Below are positions 53,807-61,910 of a stretch of 64,000 nucleotides of DNA, one piece after another. Position numbers and translations under genes: made by a program. Source of the DNA: Listeria aquatica FSL S10-1188 (GTDB taxonomy: Bacteria > Bacillota > Bacilli > Lactobacillales > Listeriaceae); NCBI RefSeq assembly GCF_000525795.1, contig NZ_AOCG01000007.1, positions 1 to 64,000 of the forward strand. The letters run 5' to 3'. Within the stretch, counting starts at the first letter, position 1, and every line of letters begins with the position of its first letter. The notes below the pieces were generated by a model. It saw nothing but the letters and a program-made list of their open reading frames with translations, had not been told where the DNA came from and ran no database searches.

Positions 53807-54121
53807 GTGAAAAAAATTATGTTAATTTGCTCTGCCGGCATGTCGTCGAGTTTGCTCGTGCAAAAAATGCAGGAAGAAATTGCGTTACAAAAACTGGATG
53901 CAGAGGTTCTTGCCGTTGCTGAAGCAGATGTTTCGAAGTACGTTTCAGAGGTTGATGTAGTTTTGCTTGCCCCGCAAGTGCGCTTTTTAGCAAAAGGACT
54001 TAAGCGCAAATTTGGTTCACGTGAGATTCCCGTCGAAATTATTGATGCGATTGATTATGGGACGATGGATGGCAAAAATGTTTTGAATCAAGCATATGCG
54101 ATGATGGAAGAAAGGGATTAA
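53807..54121 (+). CDS. PTS lactose/cellobiose family IIB component
   Basis: The 104-residue protein is a PTS IIB domain with the phosphorylated cysteine in MLICSAGMSSSLLVQKM (Cys8 or thereabouts) and VVLLAPQVRF. It accepts phosphate from IIA and passes it to the sugar during uptake through a IIC channel. GTG 53807 follows GGAGGT. No IIA or IIC is encoded beside it in this window, so it must work with partners elsewhere or serve as a phosphorylation signal to LevR. Confidence 0.92.
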   Translation: MKKIMLICSAGMSSSLLVQKMQEEIALQKLDAEVLAVAEADVSKYVSEVDVVLLAPQVRFLAKGLKRKFGSREIPVEIIDAIDYGTMDGKNVLNQAYAMMEERD

Positions 54122-54180
54122 GAGTTGCGTGGCGCTCAAACTTGTGCTAAAAAAACGTTCAAAGAGAGGATTTTTAGGTT

Positions 54181-55269
54181 ATGAGAAAATTAGGAATTTC
54201 GGTTTTTCCGCAACATGTACCACTTGAGGATTCGTTAAATTATGTGGAAATGGCAGCAAAATATGGTTTTAGTCGTATTTTTACATGTTTAATCTCAGCA
54301 AATGATAAAGAAGAATTTGCGAAGCTTGAAAAAATTTGTAAGCGTGCGAATGAACTTGGATTTGAAGTAATTGCTGATGTAGATCCAACGGTTTTTGAAT
54401 CTCTTAATATTACCTATAAAGAACTTGATCGTTTTAAAGAAATCGGTCTTGCTGGACTTCGATTAGATCTTGGTTTCTCAGGTTCTGAAGAAGCGGAAAT
54501 GTCATTTGATGATAATGATTTGATGATTGAACTAAATATTAGTAACGGAACAAGTTATGTGAATAATATTTTGAGTTATGAAGCCAATCGAGCGAATATC
54601 ATTGGTTGCCATAATTTCTATCCACGTCGCTACACGGCTTTGTCACGTGAACAATTCTTACGGACTAGTAAGCAATTTAAAGAATTAAACTTGCGAACAG
54701 CCGCTTTTGTTTCTTCAAATGAAGGAGAATATGGGCCATGGTTTGTCGTAGATGGGGGACTTCCAACCCTTGAAGAACACCGCGGAATGGATATTGCGGT
54801 TCAAGCGAAAGATCTTTGGAATACAGGGCTTATTGATGATGTGATTGTTGGAAATATGTTTGCTTCTGAAGCGGAATTAAAAGCTTTGAGTGAACTAAAT
54901 CGCAATGAACTTGAGCTTTCTGTTGAGTTTGTGGATGAAGCCACTGCTACTGAAAAAGAGCTCGTCTTGACACAAAAACATTTCAATCGTGGTGATGTGT
55001 CTGCATATGTGATCCGTTCGACGATGACACGTGTGAATTACAAGCAGTATGATTTCGCACCCCATGACACGGTTTCGCTTGAATTAGGCGACGTGACGGT
55101 TGATAATAATGGCTATGAGCGTTATAAGGGCGAAATGCAAATCGCGCTTCAAGCGATGGAGAATTCAGGAAATACGAATGTTGTAGCACGGGTAGTGCCA
55201 GAAGAACGTTATTTACTTGAAACGATTCAACCTTGGCAACACTTCCGTTTGATTGAAAAAAACAAATGA
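54181..55269 (+). CDS. DUF871/MupG-family 6-phospho-N-acetylmuramidase-like protein
   Basis: The 362-residue protein belongs to the DUF871 family, whose member MupG is a 6-phospho-N-acetylmuramidase that cleaves PTS-imported MurNAc-6P-GlcNAc. An N-terminal TIM barrel (LGISVFPQHVPLEDS at the start, ADVDPTVFESL, LRLDLGFSG, GCHNFYPRRYTALSREQF, AFVSSNEGEYGP) is followed by a C-terminal cyclophilin-like domain. ATG 54181 follows AGAGAGGA. It is the second gene of the sigma-54 operon, so its substrate is probably a phosphorylated amino-sugar disaccharide. The exact sugar is inferred. Confidence 0.88.
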   Translation: MRKLGISVFPQHVPLEDSLNYVEMAAKYGFSRIFTCLISANDKEEFAKLEKICKRANELGFEVIADVDPTVFESLNITYKELDRFKEIGLAGLRLDLGFSGSEEAEMSFDDNDLMIELNISNGTSYVNNILSYEANRANIIGCHNFYPRRYTALSREQFLRTSKQFKELNLRTAAFVSSNEGEYGPWFVVDGGLPTLEEHRGMDIAVQAKDLWNTGLIDDVIVGNMFASEAELKALSELNRNELELSVEFVDEATATEKELVLTQKHFNRGDVSAYVIRSTMTRVNYKQYDFAPHDTVSLELGDVTVDNNGYERYKGEMQIALQAMENSGNTNVVARVVPEERYLLETIQPWQHFRLIEKNK

Positions 55270-55274
55270 TATCT

Positions 55275-55318
55275 AAGCCCGTCTTGTTTACTTAGCGAAT
55301 GAGACGGGCTTTATTTAA
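55275..55318 (+). terminator. terminator of the sigma-54 operon
   Basis: AAGCCCGTCT (55275-55284) pairs with AGACGGGCTT (55302-55311), followed by a T-rich tract. Confidence 0.8.
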
Positions 55319-55398
55319 TAGGATACACTAGCAATCATCTATCCATTCATTGTGCTTGTTTTTGGGTTAACAAAGCGATTTTTTTAAGGAGGAGAAAT

Positions 55399-55827
55399 AT
55401 GAAGCCTAAAGTTGGATTTATTTGTGTGCACAACTCTTGCCGTAGTCAAATGGCGGAAGCGCTCGGGAAATGGCTAGCAAGTGAGACTTTTGAAAGCTTT
55501 TCCGCAGGAACCGAAAGTGTCCCTAAAATCAACGAAGATGCTATACAAACGATTTATGATCTATATCAATTTGATATGTCACAACAAAGGTCAAAAACAT
55601 TAGAAACCATTCCAGAAGTGGATATCGTGATTACAATGGGGTGTAATGTGCAATGTCCGCAAGTCAAATGTAGTCACCGTGAGGACTGGGGACTTGATGA
55701 TCCTACGGGTAAGAGTCAAACAGAGTTCGAAAGGACTGCAAAAACAATCGAGAAAAAAGTTTTAGATTTAAAAAGACGAATCGAAACGGGCAAGATTGAT
55801 TATGAGAATCCTAAGGTTAGAAACTAA
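55399..55827 (+). CDS. arsC: arsenate reductase ArsC-like (low-molecular-weight phosphatase fold)
   Basis: The 142-residue protein has the P-loop CVHNSCR (Cys9 to Arg15, CX5R) and the DDP segment at 100-102 of the phosphatase fold. It has further cysteines at 82, 86 and 91 (GCNVQCPQVKC). Thioredoxin-coupled ArsC uses Cys10, 82 and 89, so the pattern fits a redox arsenate reductase although the last cysteine is shifted. ATG 55399 follows AAGGAGGAG. No arsenite pump or ArsR lies next to it. The 3' end is covered by a 16-bp hairpin. Confidence 0.8.
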   Translation: MKPKVGFICVHNSCRSQMAEALGKWLASETFESFSAGTESVPKINEDAIQTIYDLYQFDMSQQRSKTLETIPEVDIVITMGCNVQCPQVKCSHREDWGLDDPTGKSQTEFERTAKTIEKKVLDLKRRIETGKIDYENPKVRN

Positions 55828-55842
55828 CCTTAGGATTCTTTA
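55805..55842 (+). terminator. terminator overlapping arsC end
   Basis: AGAATCCTAAGGTTAG (55805-55820) pairs perfectly with CTAACCTTAGGATTCT (55824-55839), then T's. The arsC stop codon lies inside the stem. Confidence 0.8.
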
Positions 55843-55996
55843 CTACTGAGTGCTGAAAAAAGCTTTCGAGTTTCTTTGATATGATAGAATAGAATGGAGC
55901 TATTTTTAATTTTACATATCCTACAAATGGAACGTGGAATAAGTGGGGGGAATTCGTTTTAACTTAAGATCGATTAACCACAAGGAGGGAAATGAT

Positions 55997-56536
55997 GTGA
56001 AAAGGTATATCGCTTTGCTGCGAGGAATCAATGTAAGCGGCAAAAATAAAATAGTCATGACGGAATTAAAAACAGGATTTGAAGAACTTGACTTTGTTGA
56101 GGTTACAACGCATCTAAATAGTGGAAATGTGATTTTTTCCAGTAGACTTGAAGACACACTACTACTTGCTAAAAATATAAAATCAATGATTAAAAATAAG
56201 TTTAACTTAGAATTACCTGTTCATGTCCTTTTACAAGAAGAACTAAAGGAAATTATTGAAAATGCGCCTGATTGGTGGGGAAATGCGGATAAGGCCATCT
56301 ACGACAATTTGATTTTTCTCTTGTTCCCTTTAGTTTATGAGACGTTTTACGATGAAATGGGGAGTCCTAAAGTCGAGTTTGAGAAAATACATCATCATAA
56401 AAATGTTGTTTTCTGGTCATTCAGTCGAAAAGACTATCAGAAAACAAATTGGTGGTCAAAAACTGCCAACTCGAATGTAAAAAATAAGATCACTATTCGT
56501 ACAGCGAATACGGTTAGAAGAATAGCGGGAATGTGA
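55997..56536 (+). CDS. DUF1697 family protein
   Basis: The 179-residue protein has the DUF1697 start YIALLRGINVSGKNKI and THLNSGNVIF and ends with WWSKTANSNVKNKITIRTANTV. The family function is unknown. GTG 55997 follows AAGGAGGG; the longer open frame from 55943 has no good start. The gene is visibly AT-richer than its neighbours and stands alone between the ArsC gene and tRNA-Arg, which suggests acquisition. Confidence 0.85.
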   Translation: MKRYIALLRGINVSGKNKIVMTELKTGFEELDFVEVTTHLNSGNVIFSSRLEDTLLLAKNIKSMIKNKFNLELPVHVLLQEELKEIIENAPDWWGNADKAIYDNLIFLLFPLVYETFYDEMGSPKVEFEKIHHHKNVVFWSFSRKDYQKTNWWSKTANSNVKNKITIRTANTVRRIAGM

Positions 56537-56737
56537 TTAGAAAAGCTTGTCTTAAAGACTCGAAAATGTAGACGAATAAAATAAGACCGCTTTTTTGGCT
56601 TATTTTTGTGTAACGCTACATAATGTTAAAAATTAAAATCCGAAGCCTCAGCCCCATTTCAGCCCCAAACAACAAAAAACGAGCTCGATAAAAATCGAAA
56701 CTCATTCTCGCGTCATCTATTAGAACTTTAAAATAAA

Positions 56738-56809
56738 CGTCCCCTGTAGGAATCGAACCTACAACTAAACCTTAGGAGGGTCTTGTAATATCCATTTTAC
56801 TAAGGGGAC
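56738..56809 (-). tRNA. tRNA-Arg (anticodon CCT)
   Basis: On the minus strand the 72 bases fold as a cloverleaf: acceptor GTCCCCT with AGGGGAC, D arm GTAAAATGGATATTAC, anticodon loop CTCCTAA with CCT in the middle (stem AGACC/GGTTT), T arm GTAGGTTCGATTCCTAC, discriminator G. CCA is not encoded. This tRNA gene is a common phage integration site in Listeria and relatives. Confidence 0.93.
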
Positions 56810-56883
56810 AAGATGAATGAACGTTTCAGGCAAAAAGAAGCCCAACGGTTTTATTCTAGCAAAATTCCCCATTTTTTTCAAAT

Positions 56884-56917
56884 AAAAGACCGCTAAATCA
56901 ACGTTAGCGGTCTTTTT
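56884..56917. terminator. mreBH terminator
   Basis: AAAAGACCGCTAA and TTAGCGGTCTTTTT form a perfect stem. The minus strand also ends in four T, so it can terminate mreBH. Confidence 0.8.
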
Positions 56918-56918
56918 A

Positions 56919-57914
56919 TTATTTGGAGATCATTTTGACATAATCAAGTGATTTGCCAGTTCCAATTGCTACGGATTTAAGCGGTTCTGGCGCCATATGT
57001 ACGGGAACATCGATCCGCTCAACTAGCCATTCTTTAAATCCTTGGATAAGTGCTCCGCCCCCTGTAAGTACGATACCTCGATCAACAATGTCCCCACTAA
57101 GTTCAGCTGGGCATTTTTCAAGTGTGAGACGAATTGCTTCGAGAACGCGTTCAAGCAATTCCTCAATTGCACTTTGAATTTCATTGGAGGAGATTGTGAC
57201 AGTTTCTGGAAGACCAGTTACAAGATCACGTCCACGAATTTCTGCTTTAAGTTCTGCATGCGGAACTGGTGCATAGGCAAGTTCTTTTTTCACTCGCTCT
57301 GAAGTAGCTTCACCAATTAATAAATTATATTCTTTACGAATATAGTTAATAATTTCTTCATCAATGTGATCGCCCCCAGTTCTTATGGAAGTACTTGAAA
57401 CAACGCCTCCGTAAGAAATAATAGCGATTTCTGTCGTTCCCCCGCCAATATCAACTACTGTATTAGCAACAGGTTCAGAAACTGGAAGATCTGCGCCAAT
57501 CGCAGCTGCTACGGGCTCTTCCATCAAAACTACAGATTTTGCTCCAACCGCTTGCACGGCATCGCTAATTGCACGGCGTTCTACAGAAGTAGCGCCACTT
57601 GGTGTTGAGACGACGACATTGGGTTTACGAAAACTTCCTTCAGAAGCATTGATGCGCTTCATAATTTGTTGAAGTAAACCGCTCGTTACGTCAAAATCGG
57701 CAATTACGCCTTCACGCATTGGGCGGACGATTGCAATATTCGCAGGTGTTTTTCCCATCATTTCTTTTGCTTCATGTCCAAAAGCAAGGACATCATTCGT
57801 GTTTGTATCAACCGCCACAACGGATGGTTCATCTAAGATAATTCCCTTTTCTTGGTTGTAAACTAAGATATTGGCCGTTCCTAAGTCAATACCGATTGTA
57901 GTAGTTCCAAACAT
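56919..57914 (-). CDS. mreBH: MreB-like actin homologue MreBH
   Basis: This cytoskeletal protein directs side-wall peptidoglycan synthesis and hydrolase placement. The 331-residue protein has the actin-fold motifs: phosphate 1 [25 protein letters not shown], phosphate 2 [14 protein letters not shown] and the adenosine motif [13 protein letters not shown]. Isolated location (no mreCD) and the sequence match to B. subtilis MreBH, rather than MreB or Mbl, support the name. The ATG on the minus strand at 57914 is preceded by GTGGTG. Confidence 0.92.
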   Translation of the reverse strand: MFGTTTIGIDLGTANILVYNQEKGIILDEPSVVAVDTNTNDVLAFGHEAKEMMGKTPANIAIVRPMREGVIADFDVTSGLLQQIMKRINASEGSFRKPNVVVSTPSGATSVERRAISDAVQAVGAKSVVLMEEPVAAAIGADLPVSEPVANTVVDIGGGTTEIAIISYGGVVSSTSIRTGGDHIDEEIINYIRKEYNLLIGEATSERVKKELAYAPVPHAELKAEIRGRDLVTGLPETVTISSNEIQSAIEELLERVLEAIRLTLEKCPAELSGDIVDRGIVLTGGGALIQGFKEWLVERIDVPVHMAPEPLKSVAIGTGKSLDYVKMISK

Positions 57915-58043
57915 TTCAACACCACTTTCTATTTTTACACTTATTTTTACAGTTACAAAATATGTCTGTTATTTTTTCCCTGCTTTGTCTAATTTAAACG
58001 AAAATCACAGAAATGACAAGAATTTGTTAACTAAATGAAAAAT

Positions 58044-58064
58044 GAGCACTCAGATAGAGTGCTC
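58044..58064. terminator. hairpin at the end of the MFS gene
   Basis: GAGCACT (58044-58050) and AGTGCTC (58058-58064) pair; on the minus strand the stem is followed by ATTTTTCATTT. It overlaps the last codons of the transporter gene. Confidence 0.65.
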
Positions 58065-59318
58065 AGATCGTGAACTGTTTTCATATTTGACATACATAAT
58101 ATAATAGATGATTCCGCTTAAGAATGCGAGTAACGCAATGAGCGAAAAGGTGAAAAAATATCCGATTGCTGCAGAGAGCGTAATCGCAAGTGGTGCAATT
58201 ACTTTTCCAAGGTTATATCGCAAACCAGCGGCGGAAAAATACATTGCTCGCTTGTCTTCTGGTGCTAATTTTGAAACAAAGTTTTGCTGAATCCCAACTG
58301 TCATAAGCTCAGCAAAACTATAGAGAATAATAGCTACAATGGCTCCGTAAGGGGTTGCGATGGCGGCAAAAAGAAAGAGCGCTATACCGAAAAGAAAGGA
58401 AGAGTTCATAAATACAAATTTTTCCTGATAGCGACTCATCATTCGCGTTACAAAAACGGTAAGTGCAGCCACGAAAAAACCATTAATCGAGACAATGAAT
58501 CCGAAAAGTTGTTCGCCTGTTAACGAAATCCCAAGCACCATGGAATTGCCAATTTTTTCTTTAATAAAAAGTGGGAAAAGCAAGTCAAGTTGCATCGTTG
58601 CTTGAGCAATAATGATCCCGGCTAAAATGTAAAGAAAGAAAATTTTATCTTTAAAAATAAGGGTATAGTTTTTGATTTGCTCCACGATAACAGAGCCAAG
58701 TGATTTGCTACTTTGCGCTTTTCGTAGTTCGGGATTTAAGGCAAGCGGTGCCGTTTCGTGCCCAAACTTTTGCAATAAAATAAGCAAAACAAGATCGAAA
58801 AAGGCGATCGCCAGTAATGTTTCAACTGTAAAGTCATGAAAGACAATCGAACCAAGGATAGGCCCAACAACAACGGCCACGTTGACCATCATATAGAAAA
58901 TGGAGTAAACATGACTTCGGTGTCTTGGATCAACAACGTCGGCGATCATCGCTTGACTGGCGGGTTGATAAAATGACATGAAAATACTTGCAAGCGTGAA
59001 GCCTGCAAAAGACAGGTAAGGGGAATGCATAAAAGATGTGGCGCCGAGAGCGAAAATTAAGAAGCCAACTCCTTCACCAATTACCGAAATGCTCATCATC
59101 CGTTTCCTGCCATAAGTATCTGCAAAATAGCCACCAAAAAGGGCAGTAATAACTGCTAAAATTTGTGAAAATATAAGTAACATGCTTGTTAATGCGCGTC
59201 CAATCGAATCCGAAAAATAAAGCGTCAGAAAGGGAAAGACCGTCCAAAAAGAAATATCGAGCAGTGCTTCCCCAAATAGACGCACTTTTAAATTGATGTC
59301 CCAATCTCTAAATTTCAT
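58050..59318 (-). CDS. MFS transporter
   Basis: The 422-residue membrane protein has about twelve hydrophobic segments and the MFS motif A, GGYFADTYGRKRMM, between helices 2 and 3 (residues about 62-75). The sequence resembles drug-efflux proteins of the YttB/MdtG type but has no diagnostic motif for a substrate. The ATG on the minus strand at 59318 follows GAAGG. It is transcribed away from the aminopeptidase gene's end by its own leader. Confidence 0.87.
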   Translation of the reverse strand: MKFRDWDINLKVRLFGEALLDISFWTVFPFLTLYFSDSIGRALTSMLLIFSQILAVITALFGGYFADTYGRKRMMSISVIGEGVGFLIFALGATSFMHSPYLSFAGFTLASIFMSFYQPASQAMIADVVDPRHRSHVYSIFYMMVNVAVVVGPILGSIVFHDFTVETLLAIAFFDLVLLILLQKFGHETAPLALNPELRKAQSSKSLGSVIVEQIKNYTLIFKDKIFFLYILAGIIIAQATMQLDLLFPLFIKEKIGNSMVLGISLTGEQLFGFIVSINGFFVAALTVFVTRMMSRYQEKFVFMNSSFLFGIALFLFAAIATPYGAIVAIILYSFAELMTVGIQQNFVSKLAPEDKRAMYFSAAGLRYNLGKVIAPLAITLSAAIGYFFTFSLIALLAFLSGIIYYIMYVKYENSSRSEHSI

Positions 59319-59407
59319 GCATATACCTTCTTTCGTTCAGTTTTCGCTTTCTCTAAAGAAGAAAATGTAACGAAATGCACGGCATATATGTTCAGTGAAA
59401 AAAGGAA

Positions 59408-60640
59408 TTAGAAAGCCCAGTCCCCATTTCTGAAGACAGGCAAAGTTTCGCCGCTTTCTGTAACGCCATCAATATCCATTTTATTTGAACCAATCATAAA
59501 GTCAACGTGAACAAGACTCGTATTCACACCACGATCATCTAATTCTGCACGCGTCATGTTTTCGCCGCCTTTAATGTTGAAAGCATAGGCGCTTCCAATT
59601 GCCAAGTGATTCGAAGCATTTTCATCAAACAATGTATTATAAAAAAGAATACCACTTTGTGAAATGGGGGAAGGATCGGGTACGAGGGCCACTTCACCAA
59701 GGTAATGTGAGCCTTCATCCGTCGAAACTAAATCTTCAAGGATCGCTTGTCCTTGTTCGGCTTCCACTTTGATTATTTTTCCATCTTCAAAAGTGAGTTT
59801 GAAGTTATCAATGATATTTCCAGCGTAACTAAGCGGTTTTGTGCTTGAAACATAACCGTTTACACTTGTTTTTTCAGCACAGCAGAAAACTTCTTCGGTT
59901 GGCATATTTGCCATAAATTCGTGTCCTTTTTCATTGTAACTGCCTGCGCCAACCCAAACATGATCTTTTGGAAGTCCAATATAAAGATCTGTTCCAGGGG
60001 CTGTATAGTGAAGTGTTTTGAATTGTTTTTCATTTAAATCTTTCGCTTTTGCATAAAGTGTTTCATCATGCTTTTTCCAAGTTTTGATTGGATCGGCCGT
60101 ATTGATACGTGTCGTTTCAAAAATAGTTTCCCATAATTTCGGCACTTGTTCAGCTTCTGGTAGATCCGGGAAAACTTTTTCAGCCCAGCCAAGAGAAGCA
60201 GCCGCAACAACCGTCCAGCTAATCGCATTTGACATCGTTAACTCACGAAATTCTTTAAGCGCTTCACCCATCGCTTTTTGCCCAGCCGCGATTTTTTCTC
60301 CGTCAACACCCTTTAAAAGATCCGGGTCTTCTGAGACGATGGAAATAAAACAAGCTCCTTCTTTCGCAAGCTCTGTCCGTTCTTTTACACGGTATTCCGG
60401 GGCCTCTTCAAAAACAGAAAGTGGGGCACCTTTGTAGCGCTCTAGTGTAACTCCTTCGTCCGCCCAGTTTACGATAACATCTTTTGCTTTTACAAGAAAC
60501 GCATGTTTCGCAATTAAACGAACTAGTGGGGCTGAATCAATGCTTGCATTGATTACCACTTTTTGCTCAGGTTGGACATTGACCCCAGTTTTGACGATTA
60601 ACTCTGCATATTTGTCTAATTTTTCATTAAAAGTTGTCAT
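59408..60640 (-). CDS. M29-family aminopeptidase (AmpS/PepS type)
   Basis: The 410-residue metalloaminopeptidase carries the M29 ligands: Glu in NMPTEEVFC, Glu in DEGSHYLGEVAL, His in NASNHLAIG and Asp in VHVDFMIG, with a conserved Tyr in ILFYNTLFDENA. The cysteines CC next to the first ligand are notable but not shared by all members. It removes N-terminal residues from peptides in the cytoplasm. The start on the minus strand at 60640 follows GAGAGGTG. Confidence 0.93.
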   Translation of the reverse strand: MTTFNEKLDKYAELIVKTGVNVQPEQKVVINASIDSAPLVRLIAKHAFLVKAKDVIVNWADEGVTLERYKGAPLSVFEEAPEYRVKERTELAKEGACFISIVSEDPDLLKGVDGEKIAAGQKAMGEALKEFRELTMSNAISWTVVAAASLGWAEKVFPDLPEAEQVPKLWETIFETTRINTADPIKTWKKHDETLYAKAKDLNEKQFKTLHYTAPGTDLYIGLPKDHVWVGAGSYNEKGHEFMANMPTEEVFCCAEKTSVNGYVSSTKPLSYAGNIIDNFKLTFEDGKIIKVEAEQGQAILEDLVSTDEGSHYLGEVALVPDPSPISQSGILFYNTLFDENASNHLAIGSAYAFNIKGGENMTRAELDDRGVNTSLVHVDFMIGSNKMDIDGVTESGETLPVFRNGDWAF

Positions 60641-60672
60641 TATTTCACACCTCTCTTAAATGTCATAAATTT

Positions 60673-60701
60673 ATAGTAGCGCAAAATGAAGCGGAAAGCA
60701 A
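60673..60701 (-). promoter_or_regulatory. promoter of aminopeptidase gene
   Basis: On the minus strand TTGCTT (60701-60696), 17-base spacer, TACTAT (60678-60673), about 33 bases before the start codon. Confidence 0.6.
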
Positions 60702-60835
60702 CGGGATTTGGAACCTTTTAAATAAAACTAATTTTCTGCTATTTATAGTTTTTTACCTTATTTAAATAAAAAAAGCGTTACTTTACGACAAATTTGTGAA
60801 CCTTTTGGTAAAGTTGTTTTTAGTAAGCAGTTTTC

Positions 60836-60844
60836 TGCTATAAT
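60836..60844 (+). promoter_or_regulatory. extended -10 of small membrane protein gene
   Basis: TGCTATAAT at 60836-60844 is an extended -10; TTGTTT at 60814-60819 is a poor -35 at 19 bases. Confidence 0.5.
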
Positions 60845-60867
60845 AAAAAGAAAACGAGATGGGATTT

Positions 60868-61225
60868 ATGTATATGAGGATTTTCATTAGCATTTTGTCA
60901 TTTGTTGTTGCGATTATTGGGATGATTAACCAAATACAAATCGCTGACCGCCTGCAAATTAATATTTTTACAATTTCTGATCAAGCCATGGATATCTTTG
61001 GTTACATCATCACGGTTGGAATGATCGTTGCTGGAATTTTATATTTGTACGGGAAACAGAATCGCAAACGAAGTGTTTGTGCGGTGATTTTATGGGCGCT
61101 TCTAGGTTTTAGTGGTTTCTTCATGGAGCCTGTCTATGGCACTTTGCTTTTTTTTACGTCCAGTTGCATGTACGATCTGTAGTATTCTTGCACTCTTTGT
61201 ATTTATTCCTAAAAGTCAGCATTAA
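60868..61225 (+). CDS. small membrane protein, unknown function (frameshifted at poly-T)
   Basis: A short integral membrane protein. As read it ends at 61182 after LLFFTSSCMYDL. Removing one T from the eight-T run at 61148-61155 continues it as LLFLRPVACTICSILALFVFIPKSQH, which completes another membrane helix and ends at 61225 right before a terminator. About 118 residues and four hydrophobic segments then result. The start may be ATG 60859, 60868 or 60874; 60868 has GATGGGA before it. No known family is recognised. Confidence 0.65.
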
Positions 61226-61254
61226 AAAAGATGCCAGAAGGGCATCTTTTTTCA
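61224..61254. terminator. bidirectional terminator
   Basis: AAAAAGATGCC and GGCATCTTTTT around AGAAG. It separates the small membrane protein gene from the convergent flavodoxin gene. Confidence 0.9.
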
Positions 61255-61258
61255 TTTA

Positions 61259-61711
61259 TTATGCATTTTCAAGTAAAACATCTACATATTTTTTCGTATA
61301 CGCTTCAGCGCGTTCTACATCATCTTCATCTGGATCTAAGTCAACTTTTAGTCCTTCAACAGGAACAATCGCGCCTTTTTCTTTTAAGCGCGTCTCAACA
61401 AGGTCAACTGTTAGGCAAAATTCATCATAAAAAGTATCACCAGAACCGAATGAAGCACAAACTTTCCCAGAAAAGTCAACATCGGCCATATCTTCATAAA
61501 AATCAACGAATTCATCAGGAAGCTGACCATCATCATACGTATAGCCACCGATTAAGGCGCCATCATAATCAAGCAGTTCTTCTGGCTCAACGTTAATACA
61601 TTCTTCAATTTCAACTTCAATATCATATTTTTCTAGTTCTTCACCAAGGATATCAGCGATTTCCTGTGTATTTCCCGTCATGCTTGCGTAAACAATCATC
61701 ACTTTTGCCAT
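61259..61711 (-). CDS. flavodoxin
   Basis: Flavodoxin carries electrons with FMN in place of ferredoxin. The 150-residue protein has the FMN phosphate loop YASMTGNTQEIA (residues about 8-19), DGALIGGYTYDDGQLPDEF and the CASFGSGDTFYDEFC segment around the isoalloxazine ring. Its strongly acidic composition is typical. ATG on the minus strand at 61711 lies nine bases after GGTGG; a longer open frame starts at 61762 but is not supported. Confidence 0.92.
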   Translation of the reverse strand: MAKVMIVYASMTGNTQEIADILGEELEKYDIEVEIEECINVEPEELLDYDGALIGGYTYDDGQLPDEFVDFYEDMADVDFSGKVCASFGSGDTFYDEFCLTVDLVETRLKEKGAIVPVEGLKVDLDPDEDDVERAEAYTKKYVDVLLENA

Positions 61712-61748
61712 TTTCTCATACCACCATTTTCTGAAAAATTTTTTTAAA

Positions 61749-61771
61749 AAAGTTATCTGCATGATAACTTT
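61749..61771 (-). promoter_or_regulatory. hairpin/operator in flavodoxin leader
   Basis: AAAGTTATC and GATAACTTT form a perfect 9-bp inverted repeat around five bases. On the minus strand it is followed by six T, so it can act as an intrinsic terminator about 40 bases before the start codon. It also resembles an incomplete PerR/Fur-type operator (TTATCAT and AGATAA halves). Confidence 0.6.
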
Positions 61772-61795
61772 ATGAATGGATTCACTAACACTTCT

Positions 61796-61823
61796 ATTAT
61801 AAATGTCTTGCTGAATTGTGCAA
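61796..61823 (-). promoter_or_regulatory. flavodoxin promoter
   Basis: On the minus strand TTGCAC, 16-base spacer, TATAAT (61801-61796). The expected start site is about 17 bases before the leader hairpin. Confidence 0.6.
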
Positions 61824-61910
61824 CCTTTTTTTTGTCGATTGCTTTCTTTTCTTTTACTCGAGCGTTATAATTAAGGATAGTGGATTTTCTAGGAGAGGAT
61901 GAAACAGACG

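Noticed and set aside
56640-56740. Definite integrase remnant next to tRNA-Arg
   Set aside because: Only a short stretch on the minus strand could fit an integrase tail, in no convincing single frame; noted as a weak hint, not listed as a feature.
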